DNA from: an uncultured Clostridium sp. | Lineage (GTDB): Bacteria > Bacillota_A > Clostridia > TANB77 > CAG-508 | Assembly (NCBI GenBank): GCA_948466265.1 | Contig: CAOJZU010000015.1 | Coordinates: 1 to 35,547, forward strand | DNA: 35,547 bases | Reading direction: 5' to 3' | Shown here: piece after piece, positions 8,609-18,446 of the stretch | Layout of the letters: each line of letters starts with the position of its first letter | How positions within the stretch are numbered: the stretch's first letter is position 1 | Notes under the pieces: generated by a model | The model's database searches: none | The model's input: only the letters and a program-made list of their open reading frames with translations | What the model was told of the DNA's origin: nothing | Program-made: the position numbers and the translations under genes

Positions 8609-9841
8609 ATGAGTGATGAACGGAACGAAGTAGATGTAAACGAAGAAGAAGGAAAGGAGAGAGAAGCTGATAACTGGAAACAAGGAAAGACACTTTCTGG
8701 TGCAGGAACACTTTCTGGCGCTATTTCTGTAATTGCAATAGTTATTGCGGTTATAGCTATGGTCATTGCAGTCTCTGCGGTATCAGATGCTAACGAAGCA
8801 AGAAAGGAGTGCTCTGAAGCAAACTTGGCTATTGCTGAGCTTCGGGAACAGGTTTCTAAGTTAGAGGAGGCACCAGCTAATGTGGATGAGCCGTCATCTG
8901 AAAACGAAGATGTGGTATCAGAATCGCAGAAAAGTGTGGATGAAGTAAAGGACTCAATATCCACGCTTGAGCAAAGCTTGGCGGAGCAAATCGAAGCATT
9001 GGCTAACGCTAACGAAGATCTTTTTGATTTACAGAAAGAAATGGAAAACGTAGAGGAGAAATTGTCCGAGCATGACGCAAGTATTTCTGCACTTCAGGAG
9101 AAACCTTCCAATGTAGAAGGAACGTCTTCTAAGTATGACAAAGCTATTTCCGACATTCGGGGTGATGTTTCTAAAGCAAATGACCGGATAGGAAAGGCTG
9201 AAAACAGAATCACTGAGCTTGAAAAGAAATCCCAGAATACAAGCGGAAGCAACAGCTCGGGCTCGCAAAGCACAGACAAGAAAGACGACAAAAAGGAGGA
9301 AGACAGCAATAATAAGTACAGCAAGGGTACAGATTGCGTCTATTTCTTTAACGCAAGAGAGATGGTAAAGAGAGCATATAATTCAGACCAGATTACACGC
9401 AAGCAATTAGAGAAGTATGTGGACAGCTATTTAACCATTTATAACAAAGCTATAAGAGACGAAGAAATTTCCGCCGAAGATGTAAAGAGGCATAATAGCA
9501 TTCTTAAGGATATGCCCACTATAGACTATGACTTGTATCATATTAAATCGGATGGAAGCGAGTACCGAAAAGGATTAAGGGACAAAATTAGGTATAATGC
9601 CTATCGTACAGCAATGGAGCATTATTACGAGAAGGATAAAATACCTGAAGATGAGTACAATGAGTACAAAAAAAAGGCAGAAAAAAACAAGAATTCTACG
9701 TCAGAAAACGAGATCAGAGATACGGTAGACCTTGCAAGAAAGTTAATTAATAGGTATATCGAAAATCCTGACAAGGTCATAACGTGGGACGACTGGCGCG
9801 GTGTAACATCGGTGGATACTTTCCTTGATTATATTGATTAA
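8609..9841 (+). CDS. Orphan coiled-coil membrane protein with CGG gate at codon 5
   Basis: The 410-residue protein has an acidic N-terminus, one hydrophobic segment (about residues 35-62, rich in Ile, Val and Ala), a long coiled coil (about 65-205, heptads such as ELREQVSKLEE and ENRITELEKK), a Ser/Lys/Asp-rich linker (about 206-235) and an alpha-helical C-terminal domain with several Tyr and charged residues. The ATG at 8609 follows AAAAAGGAGG. No family is recognised; the layout suggests a membrane-tethered scaffold or sensor. It has four in-frame CGG codons (8621, about 8841, 9158 and 9184). At codon 5 a +1 slip gives C GGA ACG AAG TAG. Codon use is richer in G and C than the core genes. 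It is a single gene with its own promoter and terminator. Confidence 0.8.
   Translation: MSDERNEVDVNEEEGKEREADNWKQGKTLSGAGTLSGAISVIAIVIAVIAMVIAVSAVSDANEARKECSEANLAIAELREQVSKLEEAPANVDEPSSENEDVVSESQKSVDEVKDSISTLEQSLAEQIEALANANEDLFDLQKEMENVEEKLSEHDASISALQEKPSNVEGTSSKYDKAISDIRGDVSKANDRIGKAENRITELEKKSQNTSGSNSSGSQSTDKKDDKKEEDSNNKYSKGTDCVYFFNAREMVKRAYNSDQITRKQLEKYVDSYLTIYNKAIRDEEISAEDVKRHNSILKDMPTIDYDLYHIKSDGSEYRKGLRDKIRYNAYRTAMEHYYEKDKIPEDEYNEYKKKAEKNKNSTSENEIRDTVDLARKLINRYIENPDKVITWDDWRGVTSVDTFLDYID
8621..8633 (+). promoter_or_regulatory. CGG gate: +1 stop three codons after GGA
   Basis: CGGAACGAAGTAG at codon 5 of gene 8609. In frame it reads Arg-Asn-Glu-Val; after +1 it reads GGA ACG AAG TAG. 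Confidence 0.5.
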
Positions 9842-9865
9842 AAATCTACTATCAAAGAGGCAAAT

Positions 9866-9902
9866 AAAAGCTGGAAGCGATAACTATCGCTTTCGGCTTT
9901 TT
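9866..9902 (+). terminator. Terminator of gene 8609
   Basis: The stem around GAAGCGATA / TATCGCTTTC, extended by AAAAGC / GGCTTTT, ends in a short T-run. Confidence 0.85.
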
Positions 9903-10019
9903 GCCATAATATTATAGAATATTTGGTCAAATATATTGCATTTTTTAAAAATTAATAATAAAATTAATAAGTAATAAATAAACTTAAAAATATAATATAT
10001 AAGACAAGGGGAAATTAGA

Positions 10020-11043
10020 ATGATAATATTAGTAGATGCAATGGGTGGAGACAATGCTCCTGACGCGGTCATCAAAGGAGCAATAAAGGCAGCATCTGAG
10101 ATAAAATCTGAGATACTTTTGGTTGGAAATGAAAAAATCATAAACCAGAAAGTAAAAGAATACTTTGGAAAAGAAAAAATAGAAGAAATGGCAAGCAATA
10201 TAAAAATTCACAATACAACAGAAACAATTGAAATGGAAGATGTTCCAACTGTTGCAATAAAACATAAAAAAGATTCTTCAATGGTAGTTCGGATTTAATC
10301 TTTTAAAAGAGGGTAAAGGAGATGTATTTATATCTGCTGGAAATTCAGGAGCACTTTTAACTCGGTGCAACTCTTTTAGTTCGGCAGAATAAAAGGAATA
10401 GATAGACCAGCGATTGCTCGGAATACTTCCTGCATATAAAAGTAGACTAATGTTAATTGATTCAGGTGCAAATACAAACTGTAAGCCAGTAAATCTTTTG
10501 CAATTTGCACAAATGGGCACGATATATATAAAAAACACATATAAAGTAGAAAGCCCAAGAGTAGGACTTTTAAATATAGGAACAGAAGAAACAAAAGGAA
10601 ATGAGCTTACAAAAGAAAGTTATAAGCTTTTGAAAGAAAAATCAGAAGAATTAAACTTAAATTTTGCTGGAAATGTAGAAGCAAGAGATGCTTTTTCAGG
10701 AGATATAGACATATTAGTAACAGATGGATTTACAGGAAATGTATTTTTAAAAGCAGTTGAAGGAATTGGTAAATTTGTAAAAAGAACATTAAAAGAAAGC
10801 TTAAAAAGAAACTTTTTATCTATGCTAGGAGCAATTCCTTGTATGCCAGCAATAAATAGATTTGCAAAAACTGTAGACTATAAAGAATATGGTGGAGCTT
10901 TATTTTTAGGGGTAAAAAAACCTGTTGTTAAAGCACATGGAAGCTCAGATGAATATTTATTCTATTTTACAATAAAACAAGCAGAACAATTTGTAGAAAA
11001 TAAAGCAGTAGACAAGATGATAGAAGAATTTGAAAAAATATAA
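10020..11043 (+). CDS. plsX: Phosphate acyltransferase PlsX, interrupted by four CGG +1 sites
   Basis: PlsX converts acyl-ACP to acyl-phosphate for phospholipid synthesis at the membrane. The ATG at 10020 follows AAGGGGAAATTAGA and gives the hallmark 'VDAMGGDNAPDAVIKGA'. Extra C bases at 10290, 10363, 10382 and 10419 precede glycines 91, 115, 121 and 133. Skipping all four gives 339 residues, the usual length, with the core 'GDVFISAGNSGALLTGA', 'GRIKGIDRPAIAGILP' and 'SGANTNCKP' intact. Without shifting, the frame stops two codons after the first CGG. Four interruptions in 130 nt is the densest cluster in the window, within a highly conserved glycine-rich part of the enzyme. acpP follows downstream. 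Confidence 0.93.
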
Positions 11044-11051
11044 AAAAAGGC

Positions 11052-11080
11052 TTGACAAATTTTCTAATATATAATATCTT
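11052..11080 (+). promoter_or_regulatory. acpP promoter
   Basis: TTGACA (11052-11057) and TATCTT (11075-11080) are 17 bp apart, immediately after the plsX stop. Confidence 0.55.
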
Positions 11081-11126
11081 TTAAGAGTAGATTAAACTAG
11101 AATGTTATTTAAGGAGGGTATATAAA

Positions 11127-11366
11127 ATGAGTTCAGAAGAAGTTTTCGACAAAGTAAAAGAAATAATAGTAGAACAACTTGGAGCAGTAGAAAGCGCAGT
11201 AACACTTGATGCATCTTTTATTGATGATTTAGGTGCCGATTCTTTAGATATAGTAGAATTAATAATGTCACTAGAAGAAGAATTTGATATGGAAATTCCA
11301 GATAGCGACGCTGAAAAGATAGTTACTGTAAATGATGTAGTTGAATACATAAAAAATAATCAATAA
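11127..11366 (+). CDS. acpP: Acyl carrier protein
   Basis: This small acidic carrier holds growing acyl chains on a 4'-phosphopantetheine arm in fatty acid synthesis and supplies PlsX. The 79 residues are standard. The attachment serine is in '[14 protein letters not shown]' (Ser near residue 38). The start follows AAGGAGGGTATATAAA. It lies right after plsX, a common pairing, with its own promoter and terminator. No in-frame CGG, as expected for a highly expressed gene. Confidence 0.97.
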   Translation: MSSEEVFDKVKEIIVEQLGAVESAVTLDASFIDDLGADSLDIVELIMSLEEEFDMEIPDSDAEKIVTVNDVVEYIKNNQ

Positions 11367-11373
11367 AATTTAT

Positions 11374-11402
11374 AAAAAAAGCCTAAAAGGGCTTTTTTTT
11401 TT
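11374..11402 (+). terminator. acpP terminator
   Basis: The stem AAAAAAAGCC / GGCTTTTTTT with loop TAAAA and a long T-run ends the acpP transcript. Confidence 0.9.
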
Positions 11403-11488
11403 GATTTTGTTATTATATAATAGTTTCAGCAAAATGAATTAATATTAAAAAAATCCATATAATAACAAAAGAAAGGAATGATAGATAA

Positions 11489-14103
11489 ATGGCAAAAGAA
11501 GTAAGTAAAGAAGAGTTAGAAAAAGTAAACAAAATGATAGATACACTTATGAAAAAAGCAAGGGTTGCATCTGAAAAATATATGGAATTAGACCAAGAAA
11601 CAATAGATAATATAACTAAAAAAATGGCTATGGCAGGACTTGAAAATCATATGAGACTTGCAAAACTTGCAGTAGAAGAGACAGGTCGTCGGAATTTACG
11701 AAGATAAGATTACAAAGAATATGTTTGCATCTGAGTATGTATATCATAGTATAAAATATGATAAAACAGTTGGTGTTATAAACGAAAACAAAGAAGAAGG
11801 ATATGAAGAAATAGCAGAGCCAATAGGGATAATTGCAGGTGTAACACCAGTTACAAATCCAACTTCTACAACAATGTTTAAATCAATTATAGCAGCAAAA
11901 ACAAGAAATGTAATAGTATTTGGATTTCATCCATCTGCACAAAAATGTAGCGTTGAAACAGCAAAAATAATAAGAGATGCTGCAATTTCAGAAGGTGCAC
12001 CAGAAGATTGTATATTATGGATAGAAGAGCCATCTGTTGAGGCAACAAGAGCTTTAATGAATCATCCTGATGTAAACTTAATTCTTGCAACAGGTGGAAC
12101 AGGGATGGTAAAATCAGCATATTCATGTGGAAAGCCAGCCCTTGGTGTGGGTCCTCGGAAATGTTCCATGCTATATAGATAAAACTGCAAGATTAAAAAC
12201 AGCAGTTACAGACCTTGTACTTTCAAAATCATTTGATAATGGAATGATTTGTGCATCAGAGCAAGCAGTAATTGTAGATAAAGAGATTTCAAAAGAATTT
12301 GAAAAATTAATGAAAGAAAATGATTGTTATTTCTTAAGTAAAGATGAAATTACAAAACTTGAAAAAGGAATGTTTAAAGAAGAAAAATTAATTTCAGAGA
12401 TTGCAGGACAAAGCCCATATAATATTGCAAAAATTGCAGGGATTAAAGTTCCAGAAAGTACAAAAGTATTAGTTGTTCCTGAAACAGGAGTAGGAGAGGG
12501 ACACCCATTCTCTAAAGAGAAACTAAGTCCAGTTTTAGCATATTATACAGTAAGCGACTGCAATAAAGGAATTGAACTTGCTGAAAAGCTAATTGAATTT
12601 GGTGGACTTCGGACATTCAGCTGTAATACATTCAGAAGATGAAGAAACTATAAGAGAATTTTCGACGAGAGTAAAGGTACGGAAGAATAATTGTAAATTC
12701 TCCATCAACACATGGAGCAATTGGAGATATATATAATACAAATATGCCATCACTTACTTTAGGATGTGGTACATTTGGAGGGAATTCTACAACAGCAAAT
12801 GTATCATCAGTAAATCTTATAAATATAAAAAGAGTAGCAAAAAGACGTGTTAATATGCAATGGTTTAAGATACCAGAAAAAATATATTTTGAAGCGGGTT
12901 CTATTCGGATATTTAGAGAAAATGCCAGATATAACAAAAGCATTTATTGTAACAGATAAAGCAATGTGCGACCTTCGGATATGTTGATAAAATACTTTAT
13001 CATTTAAGAAAAAGAAAAGAATATGTTCATTCAGAGATATTTTCAGATGTAGAGCCAGACCCTTCATTTGATACTATCCAAAGAGGGGTAGAATTGATGA
13101 ACCAGTTTAAACCAGATGTAATAATAGCCCTTCGGTGGAGGCAGCCCAATAGATGCAGCTAAACGGAATGTGGTTATTTTATGAACATCCAGAAGCAGAT
13201 GTAGAAGGCTTAAAACTAAAATTTATGGATATACGTAAACGTACCTATAAATTTCCAAAACTTGGTTTAAAATCGAAATTAGTTGCAATACCAACGACAT
13301 CAGGAACTGGATCAGAGGTTACTTCGTTTGCAGTTATTACAGATAAAAAGAAGAATATAAAATACCCACTTGCAGACTATGAATTAACACCAGATATTGC
13401 AATATTAGACCCAGATTTAGTAATGAGCCTTCCAAAGAAAATTACAGCAGATACTGGTATGGACGTTTTAACACATGCAATAGAGAGCTATGTTTCAAAC
13501 ATGGCATCAGACTATACAGATGGGTTAGCAGAAAAAGCAGTAGAACTTGTATATAATTATTTGCCAAAGGCATATGAAGATGGAACGGATAGAATAGCTC
13601 GTGAAAAAATGCATAATGCAAGTTGTATAGCAGGTATGGCATTTACAAATGCTTTTCTTGGAATAAATCACTCTATAGCACATAAGTTAGGTGGAGAATT
13701 CCACATAGCACATGGTAGAGCAAATGCGATTATACTTCCATATGTTATAAAATATAATAGTACAAAACCTACAAAGTTTGTATCTTTCCCAAAATATGAG
13801 TTCTTTGTAGCAGACGAAAAATATGCAAGCCTAGCTAAGAGATTAAATCTTAAAGCAGGAAGTACAGAAGAAGGTGTAAAATCATTAATTAAAGCTATTA
13901 AGGAAATGAATGAAAAACTTGGTATTCCTTCTTGTCTAAAAGATGAAGGCATAAGTGAAAAAGAATTTTTAGAAAAAATAGATATGCTATCAGAAAAAGC
14001 ATTTGAAGACCAATGCACAACAGCAAACCCAAGACTTCCATTAGTTACAGAGATAAAACAAATTTTACTTGATAGCTATTATGGTAATGATATAGAAATG
14101 TAG
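11489..14103 (+). CDS. adhE: Bifunctional aldehyde-alcohol dehydrogenase AdhE, interrupted by eight CGG +1 sites
   Basis: AdhE reduces acetyl-CoA to acetaldehyde and then to ethanol with NADH, recycling NAD in fermentation, and forms spirosomes. Extra C bases at 11690, 12156, 12610, 12680, 12906, 12976, 13133 and 13164 precede glycines 68, 223, 374, 397, 472, 495, 547 and 557. Skipping all eight gives exactly 868 residues. The aldehyde half carries the catalytic cysteine in '[10 protein letters not shown]' and '[10 protein letters not shown]'. The iron-dependent alcohol half carries '[16 protein letters not shown]', '[16 protein letters not shown]' and the metal histidines in '[19 protein letters not shown]'. 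Without shifting, translation stops near residue 72. The start follows GAAAGGAATGATAGATAA. A TATAAT lies at 11416 but I see no good -35. A strong terminator follows. Confidence 0.95.
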
Positions 14104-14118
14104 AATTTAATTAATAAT

Positions 14119-14158
14119 AAATTTAGAAGTTGCACTTTGCGACTTCTAAATTTGTTTT
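14119..14158 (+). terminator. adhE terminator
   Basis: A long stem AAATTTAGAAGT / ACTTCTAAATTT (14119-14153, with an inner GC pair) is followed by GTTTT, 16 nt after the adhE stop. Confidence 0.85.
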
Positions 14159-14206
14159 AGAAAGAAGAAAACTTTTAAATTGTCGAAATTTGTCTAATGA
14201 TTTAAC

Positions 14207-14235
14207 TTGACCTGATAAATAGTAGGTAATAGAAT
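14207..14235 (+). promoter_or_regulatory. Upstream promoter near hicAB
   Basis: TTGACC (14207-14212) and TAGAAT (14230-14235) are 17 bp apart. A ribosome-site-like AAGGAGAG follows at about 14258 but no long frame starts there. It may be an extra hicAB promoter. Confidence 0.4.
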
Positions 14236-14275
14236 AAAGATAGATATATAACTTAATAAGGAGAGATAATAAATA

Positions 14276-14304
14276 TTGACAATACGTATGATACGTATTA
14301 TAAT
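14276..14304 (+). promoter_or_regulatory. hicAB promoter with palindromic operator in its spacer
   Basis: TTGACA (14276-14281) and TATAAT (14299-14304) are consensus with a 17-bp spacer. A perfect palindrome AATACGTATGATACGTATT (14281-14299) fills the spacer between them. Toxin-antitoxin operons are autoregulated by their antitoxin, so this is the expected HicB operator; occupancy would block RNA polymerase directly. Confidence 0.8.
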
Positions 14305-14320
14305 ATTAGGAGGAAAAATC

Positions 14321-14487
14321 ATGACATTTAGAGAGTTAGAAAAGCTACTTATCTCTCATGGATGGTATCACTATCATACTAATGGGTCACACCGCAGTAA
14401 GACGGAAGTATTCCTGTGCCAAGACATAAAGGTGACATACCAAAAGGAACGCTAAATAATATTTTAAAACAGGCGAAATTAAGATAG
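14321..14487 (+). pseudogene. hicA: HicA mRNA interferase toxin, frame disrupted
   Basis: HicA is a small double-stranded-RNA-binding-fold ribonuclease that cleaves mRNA. The first 25 or so residues (MTFRELEKLLISHGWYHY) and 'NGSH' with the catalytic histidine are in one frame from ATG 14321. The rest, 'GSIPVPRHKGDIPKG' and 'TLNNILKQAKLR', is in another frame from about 14404. The discontinuity lies between 14388 and 14404 and is one base short (or two extra). It is therefore not the one-C CGG rule: the CGG here is out of frame (AAG ACG GAA). Translated in the first frame it ends at about 44 codons. It is probably inactivated, or else read by a different recoding event. It is followed 15 nt later by hicB. 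Confidence 0.7.
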
Positions 14488-14502
14488 GAGATGTAATCTA
14501 TT

Positions 14503-14958
14503 ATGAAAGTTATTTATCCTGTACTTTTTTATGAGGAAAAGAAAGGAGATTATTCTGTATTTGTTCCAGATTTAGAAAAAGAATTAAATACAAGTGCTTC
14601 AACATTTGGAAGTACTTTAGAAGATGCAATGTCTATGACAGAAGATTTAATTGCAGGTTTAATTTTAGATGCAATAGATGAAGGAAAAAATATTCCAAAG
14701 GCTAGTAAAATTGAAGAAATAACATTTGAAGAATTAGAAAATAAGCTAGATATAGAAAACTGGGACTATGTTTCTAAATTTAAAACATATGTATTAGTTG
14801 ATATTAGTAAATTTGCTGAGAAATGGGGAAAGGAACTTGTAAAGAAAACAGTGAATATTCCAAAATGGGTAAACACAAAGGCAGAAGAAATGAAAATAAA
14901 TTTTTCTAAAACACTAGAAGAAGCATTATTACAAAAAATATATTTTGGGCAAAAATAA
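14503..14958 (+). CDS. hicB: HicB-family antitoxin
   Basis: HicB neutralises HicA and represses the operon. The N-terminal degraded RNase-H-like HicB domain (residues 1 to about 70) has the typical start 'VIYPVLFYEEKKGDYSVFVPDLEKELNTSASTFG' pattern and 'EDAMSMTEDLIAGLI'. The C-terminal part (about 95-151) with 'VNIPKWVNTKAEEMKINFSKTLEEAL' looks like the ribbon-helix-helix-type DNA-binding domain found in HicB, which would bind the palindrome at 14281. The start follows GGAGATGTAATCTATT. It is intact, whereas its partner toxin is frame-disrupted. Confidence 0.85.
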   Translation: MKVIYPVLFYEEKKGDYSVFVPDLEKELNTSASTFGSTLEDAMSMTEDLIAGLILDAIDEGKNIPKASKIEEITFEELENKLDIENWDYVSKFKTYVLVDISKFAEKWGKELVKKTVNIPKWVNTKAEEMKINFSKTLEEALLQKIYFGQK

Positions 14959-14999
14959 GATAAAGAAAGCGGGTGCTGAAGCACCCGCTTTCTTTATCT
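14958..14999. terminator. Bidirectional terminator between hicB and a convergent orphan gene
   Basis: A perfect 19-bp stem (14958-14976 and 14981-14999) with loop TGAA has a GC-rich centre and A/T-rich flanks, so it can end transcription in both directions. It overlaps the stop codon of the minus-strand gene. Confidence 0.93.
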
Positions 15000-15356
15000 T
15001 TCGAAGTCATCGTCTTTAAGGGCAAATCCTTTTTTCTCTCTGGGATCTTCTTCTTTGCCAAAATGACTGAGAAATTCACGTCTCTTTTTAGCAGTACTAT
15101 ATCTGAAGCAACAATCCCAGTCTGCCTCTTCAAGCTGGTACAGAGTGTGCAACAAGTTTACCGTTGACAACGGTTCGACTGTCCGAATCATATTGGCGAA
15201 AGCGATAGCCTGATCGTTGCCAATACAAGTTGCAATTTGAATGAAGATATCATAAAGCTTATCTCCATCAAAATCCTGCGGGGTTGTCAAATGAGCCTCG
15301 ATTTCGCTGCTCAATCCCACTGAACGAACAATATCTTTTGCTGTAACATTTCCCAT
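14994..15356 (-). CDS. Orphan 120-residue protein
   Basis: I do not recognise this soluble, mostly alpha-helical protein; it is acidic in the middle and highly charged at the C-terminus (about 87-120). The ATG at 15356 follows TAGGAGGAAAGC. Codon use is clearly less AT-rich than the neighbouring core genes. It has one in-frame CGG (15185-15183, ATT CGG ACA, 'MIRTVEP') that must be read as Arg; a +1 slip would stop ten codons later. The codon before it, ATT, also precedes true shift sites, so local context does not explain the difference. It has no N-terminal CGG gate. Its stop lies inside the shared terminator. Confidence 0.75.
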   Translation of the reverse strand: MGNVTAKDIVRSVGLSSEIEAHLTTPQDFDGDKLYDIFIQIATCIGNDQAIAFANMIRTVEPLSTVNLLHTLYQLEEADWDCCFRYSTAKKRREFLSHFGKEEDPREKKGFALKDDDFER

Positions 15357-15409
15357 AAAGCTTTCCTCCTAAAAAATATATTCATTCTTCAACAACTGAA
15401 TGTAATACT

Positions 15410-15438
15410 ATTATAACATATATTTACATAAAAAACAA
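15410..15438 (-). promoter_or_regulatory. Promoter of orphan gene 15356
   Basis: On the minus strand TTGTTT (15438-15433) and TATAAT (15415-15410) are 17 bp apart. The -35 overlaps the tail of the purA terminator. Confidence 0.6.
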
Positions 15439-15461
15439 ACTTGCCAAAAATTTTGACAAGT
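15439..15461 (-). terminator. purA terminator
   Basis: On the minus strand the stem ACTTGTCAAAA / TTTTGGCAAGT, with one mismatch, is followed by TTGTTTTTTAT, 14 nt after the purA stop. Confidence 0.75.
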
Positions 15462-15474
15462 TTTAATATATACT

Positions 15475-16805
<1,331 letters not shown>

Positions 16806-16825
16806 TCAAAAAAAGTCAATACCAA

Positions 16826-16854
16826 TTGAAAAAAATAGTATATTGTGATAAAAT
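16826..16854 (+). promoter_or_regulatory. purB promoter
   Basis: TTGAAA (16826-16831) and TAAAAT (16849-16854) are 17 bp apart, 34 nt before the purB start. The purA-purB intergenic region is therefore a divergent control region of about 140 bp. Confidence 0.7.
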
Positions 16855-16887
16855 ATTTAAGTGATAAAAAAATTGGAGGTTAAATTT

Positions 16888-18318
16888 ATGGAAAAAACAT
16901 ATATTACACCACTTAGTACACGTTATGCAAGCAAAGAAATGAGTGAGATTTGGTCAGCAGATTCAAAATATAGTACATGGAGAAGATTATGGGTTGCACT
17001 TGCAGAAACAGAAAAGGAACTTGGTATAGACATAACAGATGAGCAAATTAATGAAATGAAAGAACATATCAATGACATAGATTATGATGTAGTTAGCCAA
17101 AGGGAAAAAGAATGTAGGCATGATGTAATGGCACATGTATATGAATTTGGAACAAAATGTCCAAATTCTAAAGGAATAATTCACCTTGGTGCAACATCTT
17201 GCTTTGTAACTGATAACGCTGATGTAATACTTATGAGCAAAGCTTTAGAATTAGTTAAAGAAAAATTAATTGCAGTTATAAGAAATTTAAGAGAATTTGC
17301 GTATGATAATAGAAATGTAACTTGCCTTGGATATACACATTTCCAACCTGCACAGCTTACAACAGTAGGTAAGAGAGCGACTTTATGGCTTCAAGATTTA
17401 CTTGAAGATTTAGAAGAATTAGAATTTGTACAAAGCCATATGAAGCTTTTAGGATGTAAAGGTACAACTGGAACACAGGAAAGTTTCATGAAACTATTTA
17501 AAGACGAATGGAAAGTTAAACAAATAGATGGAAAAATTGCAGAGAAAATGGGATTTGATAAAGTTTTTGCAGTTTCAGGACAAACTTATACAAGAAAGTT
17601 AGATACAAGAGTTTTAAATGTTCTTAGTTCTATTGCACAGAGTAGCTCTAAATTTGCAAATGATATGAGACTTTTGCAACATGAAAAAGAACTAGAGGAG
17701 CCATTTGAAAAAGGACAAATTGGTTCGTCTGCAATGGCATATAAGAGAAACCCAATGAGAAGTGAGAGAATTAACTCTATTGCAAGACATGTAATGGTTC
17801 TATCTTCTGACCCAATGATTACAGCAGCGACGCAGTGGTTAGAAAGAACTCTAGATGACTCTGCGAATAAGAGAATTTGTGTCCCTGAGGCATTTTTAGG
17901 AGTAGATGGCATACTTACTCTATATGCAAATATATCTTCTGGAATTGTTGTTTATCAAAATGTAATAAAAACAAATTTAATGAAGGAATTACCTTTTATG
18001 GGAACAGAAGAAATACTTATGAAAGCTGTTTTAAAAGGCGGAGATAGACAAGACTTACATGAGAGAATAAGAATATATTCTATGGAATCTGCAAGAGAGG
18101 TTAAGGAATTTGGTAGACCAAATGATTTAGTAGATAGAATAGCAGAAGATAAGGGTTTTGGCTTTACAAAAGAAGAGATACTTGATATTTTAAACCCAAA
18201 TAATTTATGCGGAAGAGCACCTAAGCAAGTAGAAGATTTCTTAAGAGAACAAGTTGACCCAGTACTTGAGAAATATGCTGATTTGATAGGGGATATTAAT
18301 GTAGATGTAAATGTATAG
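16888..18318 (+). CDS. purB: Adenylosuccinate lyase
   Basis: PurB releases fumarate from adenylosuccinate and from SAICAR, acting twice in purine synthesis. The ATG at 16888 follows TTGGAGG; the in-frame GTG at 16861 lies at the transcription start. The 476 residues belong to the longer PurB subgroup. The fumarase/aspartase-superfamily signature 'GSSAMAYKRNPMRSERI' (catalytic Ser loop) is at about 278-294, and the histidine motifs 'CRHDVMAHVYEF' and 'THFQPAQLTT' are present. It has no in-frame CGG despite many glycines, unlike its partner purA. Confidence 0.96.
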   Translation: MEKTYITPLSTRYASKEMSEIWSADSKYSTWRRLWVALAETEKELGIDITDEQINEMKEHINDIDYDVVSQREKECRHDVMAHVYEFGTKCPNSKGIIHLGATSCFVTDNADVILMSKALELVKEKLIAVIRNLREFAYDNRNVTCLGYTHFQPAQLTTVGKRATLWLQDLLEDLEELEFVQSHMKLLGCKGTTGTQESFMKLFKDEWKVKQIDGKIAEKMGFDKVFAVSGQTYTRKLDTRVLNVLSSIAQSSSKFANDMRLLQHEKELEEPFEKGQIGSSAMAYKRNPMRSERINSIARHVMVLSSDPMITAATQWLERTLDDSANKRICVPEAFLGVDGILTLYANISSGIVVYQNVIKTNLMKELPFMGTEEILMKAVLKGGDRQDLHERIRIYSMESAREVKEFGRPNDLVDRIAEDKGFGFTKEEILDILNPNNLCGRAPKQVEDFLREQVDPVLEKYADLIGDINVDVNV

Positions 18319-18319
18319 T

Positions 18320-18348
18320 TTGCAAATAGACATAAAACGTGTTATAAT
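18320..18348 (+). promoter_or_regulatory. Promoter of orphan gene 18447
   Basis: TTGCAA (18320-18325) and TATAAT (18343-18348) with a 17-bp spacer, starting right at the purB stop. Confidence 0.8.
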
Positions 18349-18354
18349 ACTCAC

Positions 18355-18446
18355 ATAGATGGTAAGTTATATTATGCCATCCGATACTATTGTTTATCGG
18401 GGGGCATAGCCTCCTGAATATTTTGTCTAAATAAAGGAGGACTATC
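18355..18446 (+). promoter_or_regulatory. Structured leader with anti-ribosome-site of gene 18447
   Basis: This leader folds into a stem TATGCC / GGCATA (18373-18378, 18403-18408) enclosing CGATA / TATCG (18382-18386, 18395-18399). Downstream CCTCCT (18410-18415) is perfectly complementary to the ribosome site AGGAGG (18435-18440), but can instead pair with the upstream run GGGGGC (18400-18405). The two choices exclude each other, which is the layout of a translational switch such as a riboswitch or RNA thermometer. No known riboswitch class is recognised. Confidence 0.55.
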
